This document shows positions 49,788 to 62,071 of a stretch of 64,000 bases of DNA, one piece after another. Each line of letters opens with the position of its first letter. Positions within the stretch are counted from its first letter, which is position 1. The stretch spans positions 248,001-312,000 of the forward strand of contig VZSE01009355.1 of NCBI GenBank assembly GCA_013398275.1, written 5' to 3'. The stretch comes from Promerops cafer. Taxonomy: Eukaryota > Chordata > Aves > Passeriformes > Nectariniidae. A program made the translations under genes and the position numbers. The notes beneath the pieces are model-generated. The model was given only the letters and a program-made list of their open reading frames with translations. It searched no databases and was not told where the DNA came from.

Positions 49788-49965
49788 ATGCAGCTGCCCC
49801 ATCCCTGGAAGTGTCCAAGGCCAGGCTGGATGGGGCCCTGAGCAACCTGGGATAGTGGAAGGTGTCCCTGCCCTTGTCAGTGGGGTTGTAACTGGCTGAT
49901 CTTTAAGGTCCCTTCCAGGGCAGGTCATTCTATGATTGATTCTATGATTGTTTTATGATTCTGTG
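49788..49965 (+). mobile_element. CR1 LINE 3' tail, plus orientation (right half of an inverted pair)
   Basis: 'gcagctgccccatccctgga' through 'ctttaaggtcccttccaggg' is followed by an expanded octamer tail, 'cattctatgattgattctat'. It starts where the preceding reverse CR1 stops. Confidence 0.92.
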
Positions 49966-52900
49966 TTATCTAAAAGCATTAATTTAACAAAATAACATGA
50001 TGTTTCTTATTTATTCACACAACTTCAAGAAACAGGGTTTTTAAAAAGTATTAGATATTCTGAGGTACACAATAAAACTTTAAGGGTCATAAAACTGGAA
50101 ATTTACTGGTGGATTTTGAAGATGTTGAATGTTCATGGAAAGATCAGAATATGCTTTGGGTCTAGTGTTGGTGCTGACCCACCAGCCCATTCCAGCACAT
50201 CATCTTTAACAGTGTGGGGGTCACAGGAATGGTACAGGTGACTTAATGCCATCATGTCCAATACACACCTCTCTTCCTTCAAGACTTGAAGCTGGGCTAT
50301 GACTCTTACAGAGTCCTGGGAATGGAGCCGGGTCACTGGAGTTCTTCCTTTCAACCCAAAGTCTGGAACAAAAAGCTCATTTTTTGAGTGTGTTTCATTG
50401 CTGTACTGATGTTACTGGGCTCTACATTTCAACTTGATTTCTATGTGTGTGTTTCTGATGATACTTCTAAAAGGATTCTTCAGAAAAGACTGAGCCTGAC
50501 CTAAAGAGGTGGCCCCCAATGAGATGAACTGCTGGGAGACACAGAGGTCCCTTGAGCTTTAGGAATACAGGTGAAGGAAATTCAGCTGTCATCTCAAATC
50601 AGAGTTACAGAGCAGAATTTTCATTCCAGTTTCTTTCTCTCAGCCTGCATTCACAAACTTGGGCAAAGCAAAAATTAGCTCACAGACCAATGGAACTTCA
50701 GCTCCTTAGACTTGAAGTTCAATACTCAGCCACATACTCCCATGAATTATGAACAGTGGGAAAAGACCTCTGACACTTTTCCATATGTAGGCCAAAAGTC
50801 AACACCCTGCTTGGTGAATACACCTGAATTTGTTCTAAATATGTTCACCCTTTCTACTTTAATAAAGGGAAGTAGCACACAAGAAATTCAAATTATTTCT
50901 AATGTTTCAGGCTGAAAGAAACCTGGGCCATGCATTCTCTGTTTTCCATATCTTCCATTTTGCCAAAAGCTGCTTTCAAAATCCTTATCTTTGTTACTGC
51001 AGGAGCCAACAACACTAAGGAAAGCACCTACTATTGGTTTACATTTTCTTTGTGACTATATACCAAAAGGGAATAAAAAATTATTTGGGTTTTTTTTTTG
51101 GTTTTTTTTTGTGGCATTTTTATGCCAAAATATGTGATTTAAGAATTTCAATTAGTTTTACAAATGCATCAGGCATTGGGAGGAAATTTCAGTTATTCCA
51201 AATTATCATAAATTTGGTTTGGCTAAGAGCTGAAACTGCAGCTGAATGCTGCTGATTATGGAGTTAGAGTTGGTCTGTGTTTCTCCTTGAGTGTTTGAAA
51301 GCAGTAGTGAAATTTAAAATATATAACTATAATTAGAATGGAAGAAGGTTCTTGGTTTTTGTTTAAAACTGTTTTATCCTGCTTGGAAAAAATAAATCTC
51401 TAGACCTCAAGTATGTATAGTTTTATGCTGACAGATACGGTGTTTCTCGATTTCCTTCTAAAGGCAAAACCTCACTCTGACCCTTGAATCTCCATTCCAT
51501 TGATTATAAATTAGGAGAAAGAAACAATGATTCTCTCACAAGAATGTTGCCACGTGGAAAAAGGCAGGGCAAGACCCTCTGGGATAACAGGCATGGACCA
51601 TCAGAACAGTTACCTAAAATAGAAGCATCTCAGTGCAGCAATCACTGCAAGGAGCTGCTTAATGGTACTGGAAATCTCCTGGTCCCACAGTTCAGATCCA
51701 GATCCAGGTGCCCTATGCAGTTTCTAAGTATCCCATCTGATGCTGCAGTCACATAAAGCAATTAGCAGAAGAAAAACAGCAGGAATGTGAAACTTTCCTA
51801 TGCACATAAGATAAACAGAAATAAAGTTCCTCATAAAACACTGGATCCTGCCTTGCAATGAAGTGAAGGACACAATTTCATAATAGATGTAGTTACTGTT
51901 GGTGAATATAAGAAAAACCTGTCAGTCATTGATCATATTCTGTGAAACTGATTCAATATATTCTGGAATTGTTGGCATATGCTAATATCTGTTGAAGTAT
52001 GTATTGCCTGCAGGTAATGTGACTGAAGAGGTCAAAGGCCACATTTACTAAGAAGAAGGTCCTGGTACAAAAAACCACAAGGGGTTACCACATAATCAGA
52101 TAGCAAGACCACAGTTCTCAGTCTAAGTACCAGTAACAAAACATATTTGCTCACTTTGTAAGAACACCAGAAAAGAACAGCCCTCATATAAAATAAGTAC
52201 AGAAATTAATTAGAAAAATGCACTAAAGGATAAATTAGTAGAGGTTCAAATCAAATATTTCAGTTTTGTAGACATCTCCTTCTACCTTAATTTAATGCAT
52301 TTAGAAACAATTATTAAAGTGATGTTGTTTTCTAACTTTCCAGGATTATGTATAACAGTCTTGTCCCTGAATAGAGAATTACTGATGCCTCTCTATTTGG
52401 CAAATGCCTGCTAGTTGGACACAAATACAAAATGCATCATTATAATGCACCATGTGGACCAGGAACATCTTTGGACTGGTGACTGCATGATTTGCTTGGC
52501 TGGATTTTTATCAGTGAAAGGATTAATACAGGCAGTAGAAGTTTAAGTAAAAAACAAACAAAAATGTTTAATACAAGCTATTATAATATTCTACTAGCGA
52601 GGGATCAAAATTCAAAGTCTTCTCTCTAACATGCATAAAAACCCTCTGGAAATTCATAATCATGGAGTTTTAATTTTGTTTAAAGTTTTTATAGAGAAAA
52701 CTGCCACAGGGAGTTGCTGTGACCCAAGGGCGGGACCCAACACTTGGCTTTGTTCAACCTCACTTAGATCTTGTGAATTACTCCAGATTTACACTGTAGA
52801 GATCAAGGTCTTGTTCAGAAGTGGCTCATATAAGTCAGGAACAGGCTGGGACCATTTGAAATACTGGGACAATTCCAGATCTATTGGAACCTATGCTGTG

Positions 52901-54555
52901 CACCTATGTTGTCTCTGGCGATAGGAACCTACAAGTTCAGTAAAGCCAGTATATTCCTCACATAATTCCAACCTTCATTCCTAATGGAGTTTATGTTCAG
53001 CACAGAACCCTGCGGTGAAGTGATCATGGTTTTGACAAGCAGAGTGTGGCTAACAACAAAATGCTTAAGCAGAAATGTACTAAGTATGTGCTGGAGTATG
53101 TGTAAAATACAAACTCCATTTGCCAGAAGCGGGGATCTGGAGGCAGCATCAACATTCAGACCAGCACATGTTGGATACCACAGCAGAAATGGTCTCAACC
53201 TCAGGGAAACAAATTAGTAGCTAAAAAACAGGATCTCTCTGTGTTCCTTCTAACATAAGCAAGTTTACTCCAGCTACCAGGCATGAGGTTGTGCAAAACA
53301 GTTTTGAGTACTTTTCACCTGAGGCTCAGTTCACACTGAAATCATCCATAGACTTAAAGGAGATTAAAGGAAGTGTTTGCCCCAATATTAAATGAACACT
53401 TATCACTTACTGAAAGCAAGAGGCAGATTAAATCATGAGTGAAGTTTCTCCTATTTACATCATATTTTTTCTGCTGTTAAATTCACAATAATGCCAGGAA
53501 ATCAGAGCTGTATGAAAGCACACTGTTGTTTCTGAAAATGACATCTTGAAGTTGTACCTGACTACAGAATTGTCATGTTTTGGCTCATTTATACCTTGTC
53601 TTGCAATCTTCTTTTCAACACCCCTACCTCTAAGCCAAATTCTTCTTGTCCTTGCTTCTGCTACAGTTATTACATAAATCTCCACTTCTCATTCTAAGTT
53701 TAATGATTCCCATGGCTATAACGTCCCCAAGTCCCTCTTCTTTAAATTATAAACAAATCCAAAAAGTTATTATCAGACATCTCTCCAAACAGACAGGAAC
53801 ATATAAACAGGTACAAATCTACCAAGCAAAGGCTCTCCAGTGGTGTTGCTCAGTGGAATTCCTGTGTTCACTGCTCATGCAGAACATGGGAACACCTCTG
53901 CAGTTCCCCATAATCAAACAGCACTGTGCTATATCCTACAGATCCCTGCCTTATTGGTAGCATCTTAGTTTCAGCCTCAACACCCCAAATTTGTCCACAA
54001 GTTTGCCCTTCTCTTCCAGCCCACAACACAATAACAGTCCTTCATTAAACTTTATAAGGGTCTTATCCCTTTCCCAAAAGTAGAGACTAATCACTTGTGC
54101 TACACAAAATTTCCCTGCAGTTACACACCAGAAAAAGAGATTTATCTCTATTTACCAGTCATTACTGGCTGCAGAGTAACACAGAAAAAGTAATTACCTC
54201 TTCCTAAAGAAAATCTGACTAAGGAGGGGTGTGCGGGCCAAATCTTAGCAGCAGAGTCATGGAGCAACTCTTGCAGGTCACCATCACAAATTACAAGCTC
54301 ATGCAGAGCTTCAGACTCACAAAGATGAATACGTTTCTGCAGCCTAAAAAATAATTACATGTTGGTAAAAGGACATCAGTCCTTCTCCTATGCCTCCAAT
54401 AACAAGGGGAAGATCAGCACTGTTTAAATCCCCCCAGGTATCATTAATATTGATAATGGAAGCCAGCATGGTACATGGGAAAAATAAAGGGTTTTTTAAG
54501 AAGATAGGCACTTCTGAGAAGACTTCAAATACAGTAGCCCCGACTGTAACCTTCA

Positions 54556-54745
54556 CATGCCACAGGTTCTCTGGGTAACCTATTCCAGTGCCTCACAACC
54601 CTCACAGTGAAGAATTTCTTCCTAATATCCAATCTAAACTTGCTGTCTGTCAGAGTGAAGCCATTCCCCCTTTTCCTGTAACTCCAGGCCTTTGTGAATA
54701 TTTTCTCTCTATCATTCTTGTGGGTTCCCTTCAAGTATTGGAAGA
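54556..54745 (-). mobile_element. CR1 LINE ORF2-end fragment, minus orientation, tail missing
   Basis: In the minus direction it reads KRGNGFTLTDSKFRLDIRKK followed by FFTVRVVRHWNRLPREPVA, the CR1 ORF2 C-terminus. It ends inside the coding part, and the 3' UTR and tail are absent. Confidence 0.9.
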
Positions 54746-56912
54746 GCACAATTAAGAAGAAAACATTCCAATTTTCATTTGTGTGGTTATTTTGAGACAA
54801 AATGGACTTTTGCAGCATACAGATGTGCAAGCCAAATTCCTAGGAGCCCATAAAGGTATGGCATTTATTCTGCATTGAGATACAAAGAAGATAAATTGGA
54901 TGTTTCAGAAAAGAATAAACACCCATCAGTAATATTTTTATATCCTGCAAAGCCGTATATTCAGCTTTACTGAATACCAAATGCAGGTTTAAATAGTCAG
55001 CCTTAGAATGCAGTATAAATTGAGATTACTTTAAATTCCTGAGGCCCTGACATATTTTTTAAGCCTGGAATGTGCAGCCATTAAGTGAGAAAACATCAAT
55101 GCTACAAACCCTTGTATTAACACTGCCTAACCTTTCCAAGTGTACAGTCACCTAAAGGAGATTTCGGAACAGAAATGGAAAACAAGACTCACGATATCAG
55201 GCATTCCTTGTCTTCTTTTAGTGATCACTACTGTGATCTAAACGGAAGATGATCCTCACCAACTCGGTCAATAATATTCATGCACAGAAAACCTAATTAT
55301 CCACTTCAAGATAATTCACTGCCAACTTACTTTTCACATAAAATCTTTTAAAATATAGACATACAATATTAATAAGGAGAGCTATTTCTACCCTTCTGAG
55401 AAGCTTCACATTCTCATAAACAGTCCTATAAAGGAAGGCCATTGAGTAAAAAGCTTACTTAACTAACTTTTAAAGGAAAATCTGGAATCAATACACTTGA
55501 AATCAAATGCATATTGATTGTGCCAGTTTCCTCTTCAAAAATAAACTGTCTCAGTAAATTACACGAAGCTCTCAAGTCTTGACACTGTCCTTATGACTCA
55601 CAGATCTTATTCCTTCTATATCCTGTTAATTTTACTGCTGTGACTGGCCCCAGTTAGCAAGATTAGTACTGGTGGTAAAATCATGTACATGCAAAAGCTT
55701 ATGAAAAACTTCAAGTTTTAACATCCTTAGTTCATAAACTTTTTTTTTTTTTTAATCAAAACCTCCAATGGTTCTATCAGCTGCACAATCACCATCTAAC
55801 AGCCTGTCTCTAAATCAGGTGAAATAAACCAACAACTCTCCACTTGGTGGACTTTGGCCACAAAGTAATTTCCATTGAACAATTAAGGCAAAGACAGTAA
55901 CTTCTAATATATGGATAATGATGGGTTTGAGATGTCGAGAACTCCTTATAAATATCTACTTTTAATGCTGTGGTAAATACAGATGCTGTGAGTCTGCTTT
56001 CCAGGATAAAACTTTCCTTAATGCTCTCTCATGCCAGGACTTCATCTTGCAAGCTTTCCATTTGTTGCTCTCCCTTTGACTTCAGTAAGGGTTCTGGAGA
56101 AAGGAATTGCATAATCAGGCCCTTAATCAAATTTATTAAAACCCTGATGATATACAACCCCGTTAAGGAATACCTCTCCATTCCATAAGAGCTTTTTACA
56201 TTTCCTATAAAACACTTTCCTCCTCACCACATAAAACTTAGTGTATGCATTGCCATCTGTCAGTATGAAGTACAAGCCCTAGAAATGAAAATGGGGCAAT
56301 TAAATCTACAAGCTGTGGCTGATTTAATAATGAAAAGATAATGCTAATTGGCTTAAGAATTTTCGAGCAACTTTCAATCATGTTAGTAGTCAGGTTGTGA
56401 AAACCACTGCGATACTGTGATACTCCAGTTTCTAAAAGTAGGATCTTTCTTATCACATTTGCTGGTACAGTACTTCCCTCAAGTGGTAAATGTATTTCTG
56501 CCTGTTTTGAATTTTTCTCTATGATATTAAACAGGAAAAACACATACTATGCTTCCTTATCGTCTTGCATTTTGTGTTGTTATAGAGTCAAATATTTTTT
56601 TTATTGCTGGTCTTTGTTTCAACTGCTTTGTTTCAATGCAAGACCTTTTAATTGTGTCAACCACAGACCCATACATTAAACACTACCAGCATATCTGTCA
56701 GATGTATATGGCACATTTCAGAGCGCAACATCCCTGCTTGGGATGACAGCTTGTTGTCCTCCAAAGGCTAATACTCAGACAAATACTGTTGAAAACATTC
56801 ATTAACAGCTTGGATTTGGGGACTGTATTGAGCTCTTCTGAGACTGCATCAAAAGACCTTTAAAAGTAAAAGAAAGACATTTATATCCAGGGACAAGTTA
56901 AGTATAAAGTCA

Positions 56913-57330
56913 TCAGGATGGTTAGTTACAGGGATATAGCTCTACCTAGAAGGATAGGCTTAAAGAAATTAACTTGTTCAGCCTTAAAAAACAGAGACTG
57001 AAGATGCAATTGCTGTAGAAAACTGTCTAGGAGGAGGGTGTAGGGAAGACAGAGTCAGAATCCTCTTGGAAGTGCAGAGTGATGAGTTGACAAGCAACAG
57101 ACACAAGTTGCAACACAGAAAATTCCAGTCAGGTTTCATATACCACAGAAACTCCTCACAATGAGGTCAGGCCAACATTGCAGCATGTTCCTCAGAAAGG
57201 CTGGAAATCTCCATCCTTAGGAACTGTAAAAATGTGAGTGAACAAGGCCTTAAGCCAACTGTTCCAAAGTTGGCCTTGCTTTGATCAGGGGAGTGGATTG
57301 GAAGGTTTCAAGAGATCCTGCATAATCCAT
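56913..57330 (+). mobile_element. Old CR1 LINE 3' end
   Basis: 'acttgttcagccttaaaaaa', 'acacaagttgcaacacagaa', 'gaaactcctcacaatgaggt', 'aatctccatccttaggaact' and 'ggagtggattggaaggtttc' occur in the order of a CR1 3' end. Divergence is high throughout. Confidence 0.75.
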
Positions 57331-59631
57331 ATCATCCTACAGCTCTGATTAATTTTAATACCATAACTAGATTACCTTTAAAATCAGTCCTACTGAACAG
57401 TGCCCACACTTCTTCACTCCTTTTTTTCTTCTGTATGTATGTGCATCTACAGTTTCTTTGGGATTCTTTGGTTTGGTTTTTGTTCATTTTCACTGTTTAA
57501 AACATTTCCTTTTCAAAATTTAGTTCAAACTGGACTTTTAATATTTATTGCTTACTCCTGCTCTCACTCTTTCTCCCAAGGTATAGTTTTCTTTGCTGAA
57601 AAATCTTTTTTGATCCACTGCATTTTAGTATTCTGATTACTTTTAAAATCCTCCTTAAAAGAAATTATCACTACATGAGCTCAGTGATCATATTCATTAA
57701 TTTATATTAAATCCTTCAATATGAGCATTTTCAGTGTGTTTTTATAAGTGGAACTTCAAGAAGACTGAAGCCTTGCCTGCATTTAGACCCTGATCACATC
57801 CGATTTGTTAGTTTTGAAAATAACTTTCCTTAACTTCTCAATATTCTTACTAAAATTAAAAACCTCAGCTATAGCCTGAAGGAATTTTAGCCTACTATTC
57901 AATATAATTTATAAATAAATAAAATTAAAAATTCACAACTATATGACTTTATCAACTTGTTGCTTTAAAAGATTTTTAAAAGATTTCCTACAACTGACAT
58001 AGCCAATTAGAATTATCTTATTGTCAATTGTAGACAGACACCTCAGTGTATGATGCTCTTGTTTGAGGCTTAGAGAAAGAGGTACCCAAAAGAACCACAG
58101 GTACCTTTGCCTTCACAGGTAAGCAAAAGAAACTTAACCAGGTGAATGACAGCAACAATCCAATAAATAAAGCTAAGTTAAATAAAAATGTAAAATGCTG
58201 CAACTTGAATAATTTTAGATGAAAATAAGTATTACTAGCTTCTGGTTTATTACAGACAGTAAATGGTTGATACAATTCTTTTCCCACTTAATCAGCTTTA
58301 TATAATATTGTTACGTCATGACAAAGAAACCAGTGTGCAATAGGTGCCTGGAATGACATTATTTCTGTATCCTTTCCCTTTTTCAAAGCATTAGACTACA
58401 TCTTTCCTGATCCTGTCTGTAATTATGAAGGCATACATAAGCCTCAGCTCTTTGTCCACCTTTTGCAAAGATGCTTAAGTTCTTTCAAAAGCACAGCCAT
58501 ATATAAAATTAAAATGAATTTAATTCAATTTATCCCCCAGCCTGCATTCCTGACACCTGTAATTGGTGTTGTATCTCAAGCCTGTGAATCAGTGAGCAGC
58601 ATCCCTCTCTAAAAGCAGGCCAAATGCAGACCCTCTGAGACTGCAGGAGGAACGTGCCACCTCTTAAGCTACCTGTGCTGAATACCTGTTCTCCACTGGC
58701 ATCAGCGCAGTGGCCTCTGGTAGTGACTCCATGTTTCTCTTCCTGATAAAATTTCAGCCAACACATTTTTCTGGCTTGGCAGGGAAATACTGTGGTATGT
58801 GGTATGGACCCCAATTATTTTTCAGCTGAAATAGAGAATAATCCTTCATGAGTTTCATTGCTAAATTAATGCACTGAGCCATTTCTAAGGGATGTTTCAC
58901 ATTTAGGTTGAGCTCGTGCAGAATGGCTCTGTCTCTGAACAAAGCTGCAGGAGCAAAATGGGAAAAGTGGAGAAACCTGCTTGCTGTAAACTTGGGAGTC
59001 TCCAGATTTTCAGGGTAACCTTGCCAGGGTTCCTTGTTGAAGGTTTATTATTCTGCTGGATTTTATTTTGCTTGCCAGAAATGTCTACTTCCTCTCACGA
59101 AAAGCCATGCAGGGATTTAAAACAGTGTCAGAACCTCAATATGGTCATTTTCCCTTCCAAACCCTTCTGAATGCAGCATTTCCCATTCAAACTGATCTTC
59201 CCATTAGGTATCATGTGAAGGATGATAATTCTCTTTGTCAACAGTCCTTCAACTCCTTCTCCCAGTCCTGATTGCTTCACTGAACATCTAGGAAGCATGA
59301 ATGTGAAGAGCTCTGCTCATGCCTCATATATTTTTGGGCATACCTTGAAGGGAATATAAGTTAGAACAGCTGTGTACCACTAACAACTTGACCACCTAAG
59401 GTCGTTCTGTCTTGGATTTCTTCCACGGTGTCAATAGGCTGCTTCCATAAACCAAAATATTTACCCAAATGGAAGTAACTCATCTCATCAGTCCGACTAA
59501 CGCTGCAGGATATTCAATTGAATGTGCAAATCAAATGCATTCAAACACCACATCCTATTACCTTTGTTTTCCTGCAATGAGTGCCCCAAAACTCAGATAT
59601 AACAGACTCAAGAGAGTGATAGCAGGATTCT

Positions 59632-59790
59632 AGAATCATGGAATGTTTTGGTTTGAGAGGGACCTTGAAGACCATCCCCTGGTCCAACCCCCTGCCATGG
59701 ACAGGGACACCTTCCACCAGACCAGGTTGCTCAGAGCCCCATCCAACCTGGTCTTGAACACTTCCAAGGATGGAGCAGCCACAGCAAATT
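59632..59790 (-). mobile_element. CR1 LINE, short 3' tail, minus orientation
   Basis: 'agaatcatggaatgttttgg', 'gagagggaccttgaagacca' and 'cacttccaaggatggagcag' form a reverse CR1 tail. Confidence 0.93.
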
Positions 59791-60470
59791 TTCTTCACTC
59801 TTCGCTATTTACACAGCTATGGGTTTTGAACAGTTGAGTCTGCATTGCTTGTGGCCTTATGTTTCCTAAGTTCTGTAAATTATTCATAATTAATCCTTTT
59901 CTCAAAAGCCTGTGATTTTTTTTATTTTCTCATGATATGTTTTCCTGTCCTTAGATTTGGACCCTGCTTCTAACTCAGCATTTATCAGACTGGCAATGCT
60001 CCAGCTTCCATGTCAACCCATTTAGACCATCTCTTATCATGCAGTACAAACCTAGGAAAATACACTTCTAAAAAAAAATCTAAGCGTAATTTTTAAATTA
60101 TGCTTTAGATGTACACTTTGCTATCCAATCTTAGCCGTTCTGGAAGAAATTGTCTGCTTTCTTTCATCTTCATACTGTTAAAAAGCTAGTTAAATTTTTG
60201 CTTGACTTCATTTTTTCTTATTCAGTTTTTGTCTCTCTGAATCTGCTCTAGATTTTCCTTTCCATGAAGAGAAACTAACGAGCAAAAATTGTCCTTAAGG
60301 TCTGGGTTATTCTCTGGTTTAGCACTTAGAGGGAAAAGGGACTAATTATATATTGGAATAAATGAAAGTAGGTGGAAATTTTGCTTTTTAATATGGCAGC
60401 CTTCTAAATCCTGAAGAACAAAGTGGCAGAACCCAGCCATGATGCATTTGTTTCCATAACTGAACAAGGC

Positions 60471-60528
60471 TGGGGGAGCAATATCCAAGAAACAAATATA
60501 TTTTTGTTTCTTGGATATTGCTCCCCCA
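60471..60528. repeat. Perfect inverted repeat: 26-bp stem, 6-base loop
   Basis: The left arm 60471-60496 (starting 'tgggggagcaatatccaag') is exactly the reverse complement of the right arm 60503-60528. The loop is 'tatatt'. I see no transposon signature around it. It is followed at once by short tandem units 'cccccatatacttagt'. Confidence 0.93.
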
Positions 60529-60570
60529 TATACTTAGTACCCCATATACTTAGTCCCCCATATACTTACT
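60523..60570. repeat. Three tandem copies of a 15-16-base unit
   Basis: 'cccccatatacttagta', 'ccccatatacttagt' and 'cccccatatacttact' follow each other directly, overlapping the right arm of the hairpin. Confidence 0.88.
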
Positions 60571-60665
60571 TTTGATATACTTAGTAATATAATTGAGAAA
60601 AAAAAAAATTNATATTTTGTTATATTTTGATATACTTAGTAATATAATTGAGAAAAAAAAAAATT
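60571..60665. repeat. Direct repeat, two identical 40-base copies around an N
   Basis: 60571-60610 and 60626-60665 are identical. Each starts 'tttgatatacttagtaatat' and ends in an 11-base A run and TT. The 15-base spacer contains a single N at 60611. An identical pair with an ambiguous base between them suggests either a recent duplication or an assembly problem. Confidence 0.9.
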
Positions 60666-61267
60666 GTCAAGAACTGAACTTATCTACGTGCTTAAGCTTT
60701 AGACCCGCGCAAAATGAACAGATCACCTGCAAAGTCTCCCACAGTCTATACATTATATTTCTTCAAGGAAGATATTCCCAACTCTGTAAAACCTTTTTAA
60801 AAACTTGGGAAAAAAATGGATGATGAAAAATCATGACATCAAGGACAGCAGAGAAGGATGGGCACTGGGTGGAAGGCACTGTAGCGGTATTGCCAAATCA
60901 GCTACTTGAAAATCAGATTTTTCTCTTTTTCTTTGAAATGAAAATTCTTACACACTCTTTTCCAGTTAGTCACAGCGAAAGATATTGATTCATAACTTAT
61001 TAAATGCATTCTATTCCCCCTGTGGAATACATTGTTGGTTTACTGAAGTACACTACATTTCCCTTCCATAGGGAATCCATTATATCATTAATCAAACACA
61101 CAAGTTTAGATGGCATGGTTATTAATCTGCCTGTAGGAAACCCAAGTTACATTTCATCCCATTGCTCAAGTAGTTCTAGTAAGGCTCAAATTATATTTTC
61201 TTTCAAAATATGCCTATTGTGGTCAAACCAATTTGTCTGCACTTGTTTGAATCATTTCTTTCCTGCA

Positions 61268-61437
61268 TTTCACAGAATTGCAAAACTGGAGTTGGAAGGG
61301 ACCTCTGGAGATCATCTTAGTCCAATATCCTGCTAAGAGCAGGGTCACTTAGAGCAAGTTTCCCAGGCCTTTGTCTAGTCAGGCTTTACTTATCTCTAGA
61401 AATGGAGACTCCACAAAATATCTGGGCAAATTACAAT
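61268..61437 (-). mobile_element. CR1 LINE 3' end of one subfamily (left of gap)
   Basis: In the minus direction this reads 'ggagtctccatttctagaga', 'gtgaccctgctcttagcagg', 'gatgatctccagaggtccct' and then the tail. This is the older subfamily, unlike the sequence right of the gap. Confidence 0.87.
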
Positions 61438-61443
61438 NNNNNN
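61438..61443. other. Assembly gap, six N
   Basis: There are six N between two CR1 segments. The segments on either side belong to different parts and probably different subfamilies of CR1, so the true join is unknown. Confidence 0.97.
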
Positions 61444-61592
61444 AGTCTCTCTCCATCTTTCCTGTAGGCTCCCTTTAGGTCCTGGAAGGCCACAATGAGG
61501 TCACCCCAAAGCCTTCTCTTCTCCAGTCTGAACAATCCCAATTCCCTCAGCCTTTCCTCCCAGCAGAGCTGCTCCATCCCTCTGATCACCTT
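61444..61592 (-). mobile_element. CR1 LINE ORF2 C-terminal fragment (right of gap)
   Basis: In the minus direction it reads IKVIRGMEQLCWEERLRELG followed by LFRLEKRRLWGDLIVAFQDL, the same segment as in the copy at 46655. It stops at the N gap before the expected ORF2 end. Confidence 0.92.
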
Positions 61593-61627
61593 GATGTCAA
61601 GTTTATTTACTACATGAAATACCACAG

Positions 61628-62071
61628 TGTTAACATGGGGTCAAAAATGCTTCTAAAATCATGGGAACTGCAGGCAGTGTTCGGGGAGGTGGGGTAGACC
61701 TGGTGGGCCACAGAGGGAGAATGTTGTGCTTTGTCTTAGTAGAACATGCAGAACTGCACCTGCTATGATTGTGCTTTGTTTTTGGTAAATCATATGAAAC
61801 TGCACCTACACATTGATAAATGATATGATTGTTAAGTGTATTGATAAATGATGTGATTTTATCAAAAGTTAAATATGATGATTGTTTAGTAGTAACAGTA
61901 GAAAGATCATGCTCATACAATAGGTAGTTATATAATGTTAGAATATAAATATGTATGCATCTCGAATCAATGTCAAAGTCAGATTTGGGTTTGTACCCCT
62001 GGCTTCCAGAGCTCTTCAATAAAAGCACCTGCATATAATCCATCTGTGATTATGTGTTCCTGAACGCAACA
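61628..62071 (+). mobile_element. Solo LTR of an endogenous retrovirus
   Basis: This 444-base element starts TGTTAAC and ends GCAACA, giving the TG...CA ends of an LTR with a 4-base terminal inverted repeat (TGTT/AACA). It is flanked by a direct 4-base duplication ACAG (61624-61627 and 62072-62075), as left by retroviral integration. A TATA-like 'tatataatg' lies near 61929. A polyadenylation signal AATAAA lies at 62018-62023, about 48 bases before the end, giving plus orientation. No retroviral coding sequence is attached on either side, so it is a recombined solo LTR. I cannot name the family. A 4-base duplication is usual for gammaretrovirus-like elements. Confidence 0.72.

Noticed and set aside
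61630..62043. 137-codon minus-strand open frame
   Set aside because: It is the antisense of the solo LTR and shows no protein similarity.
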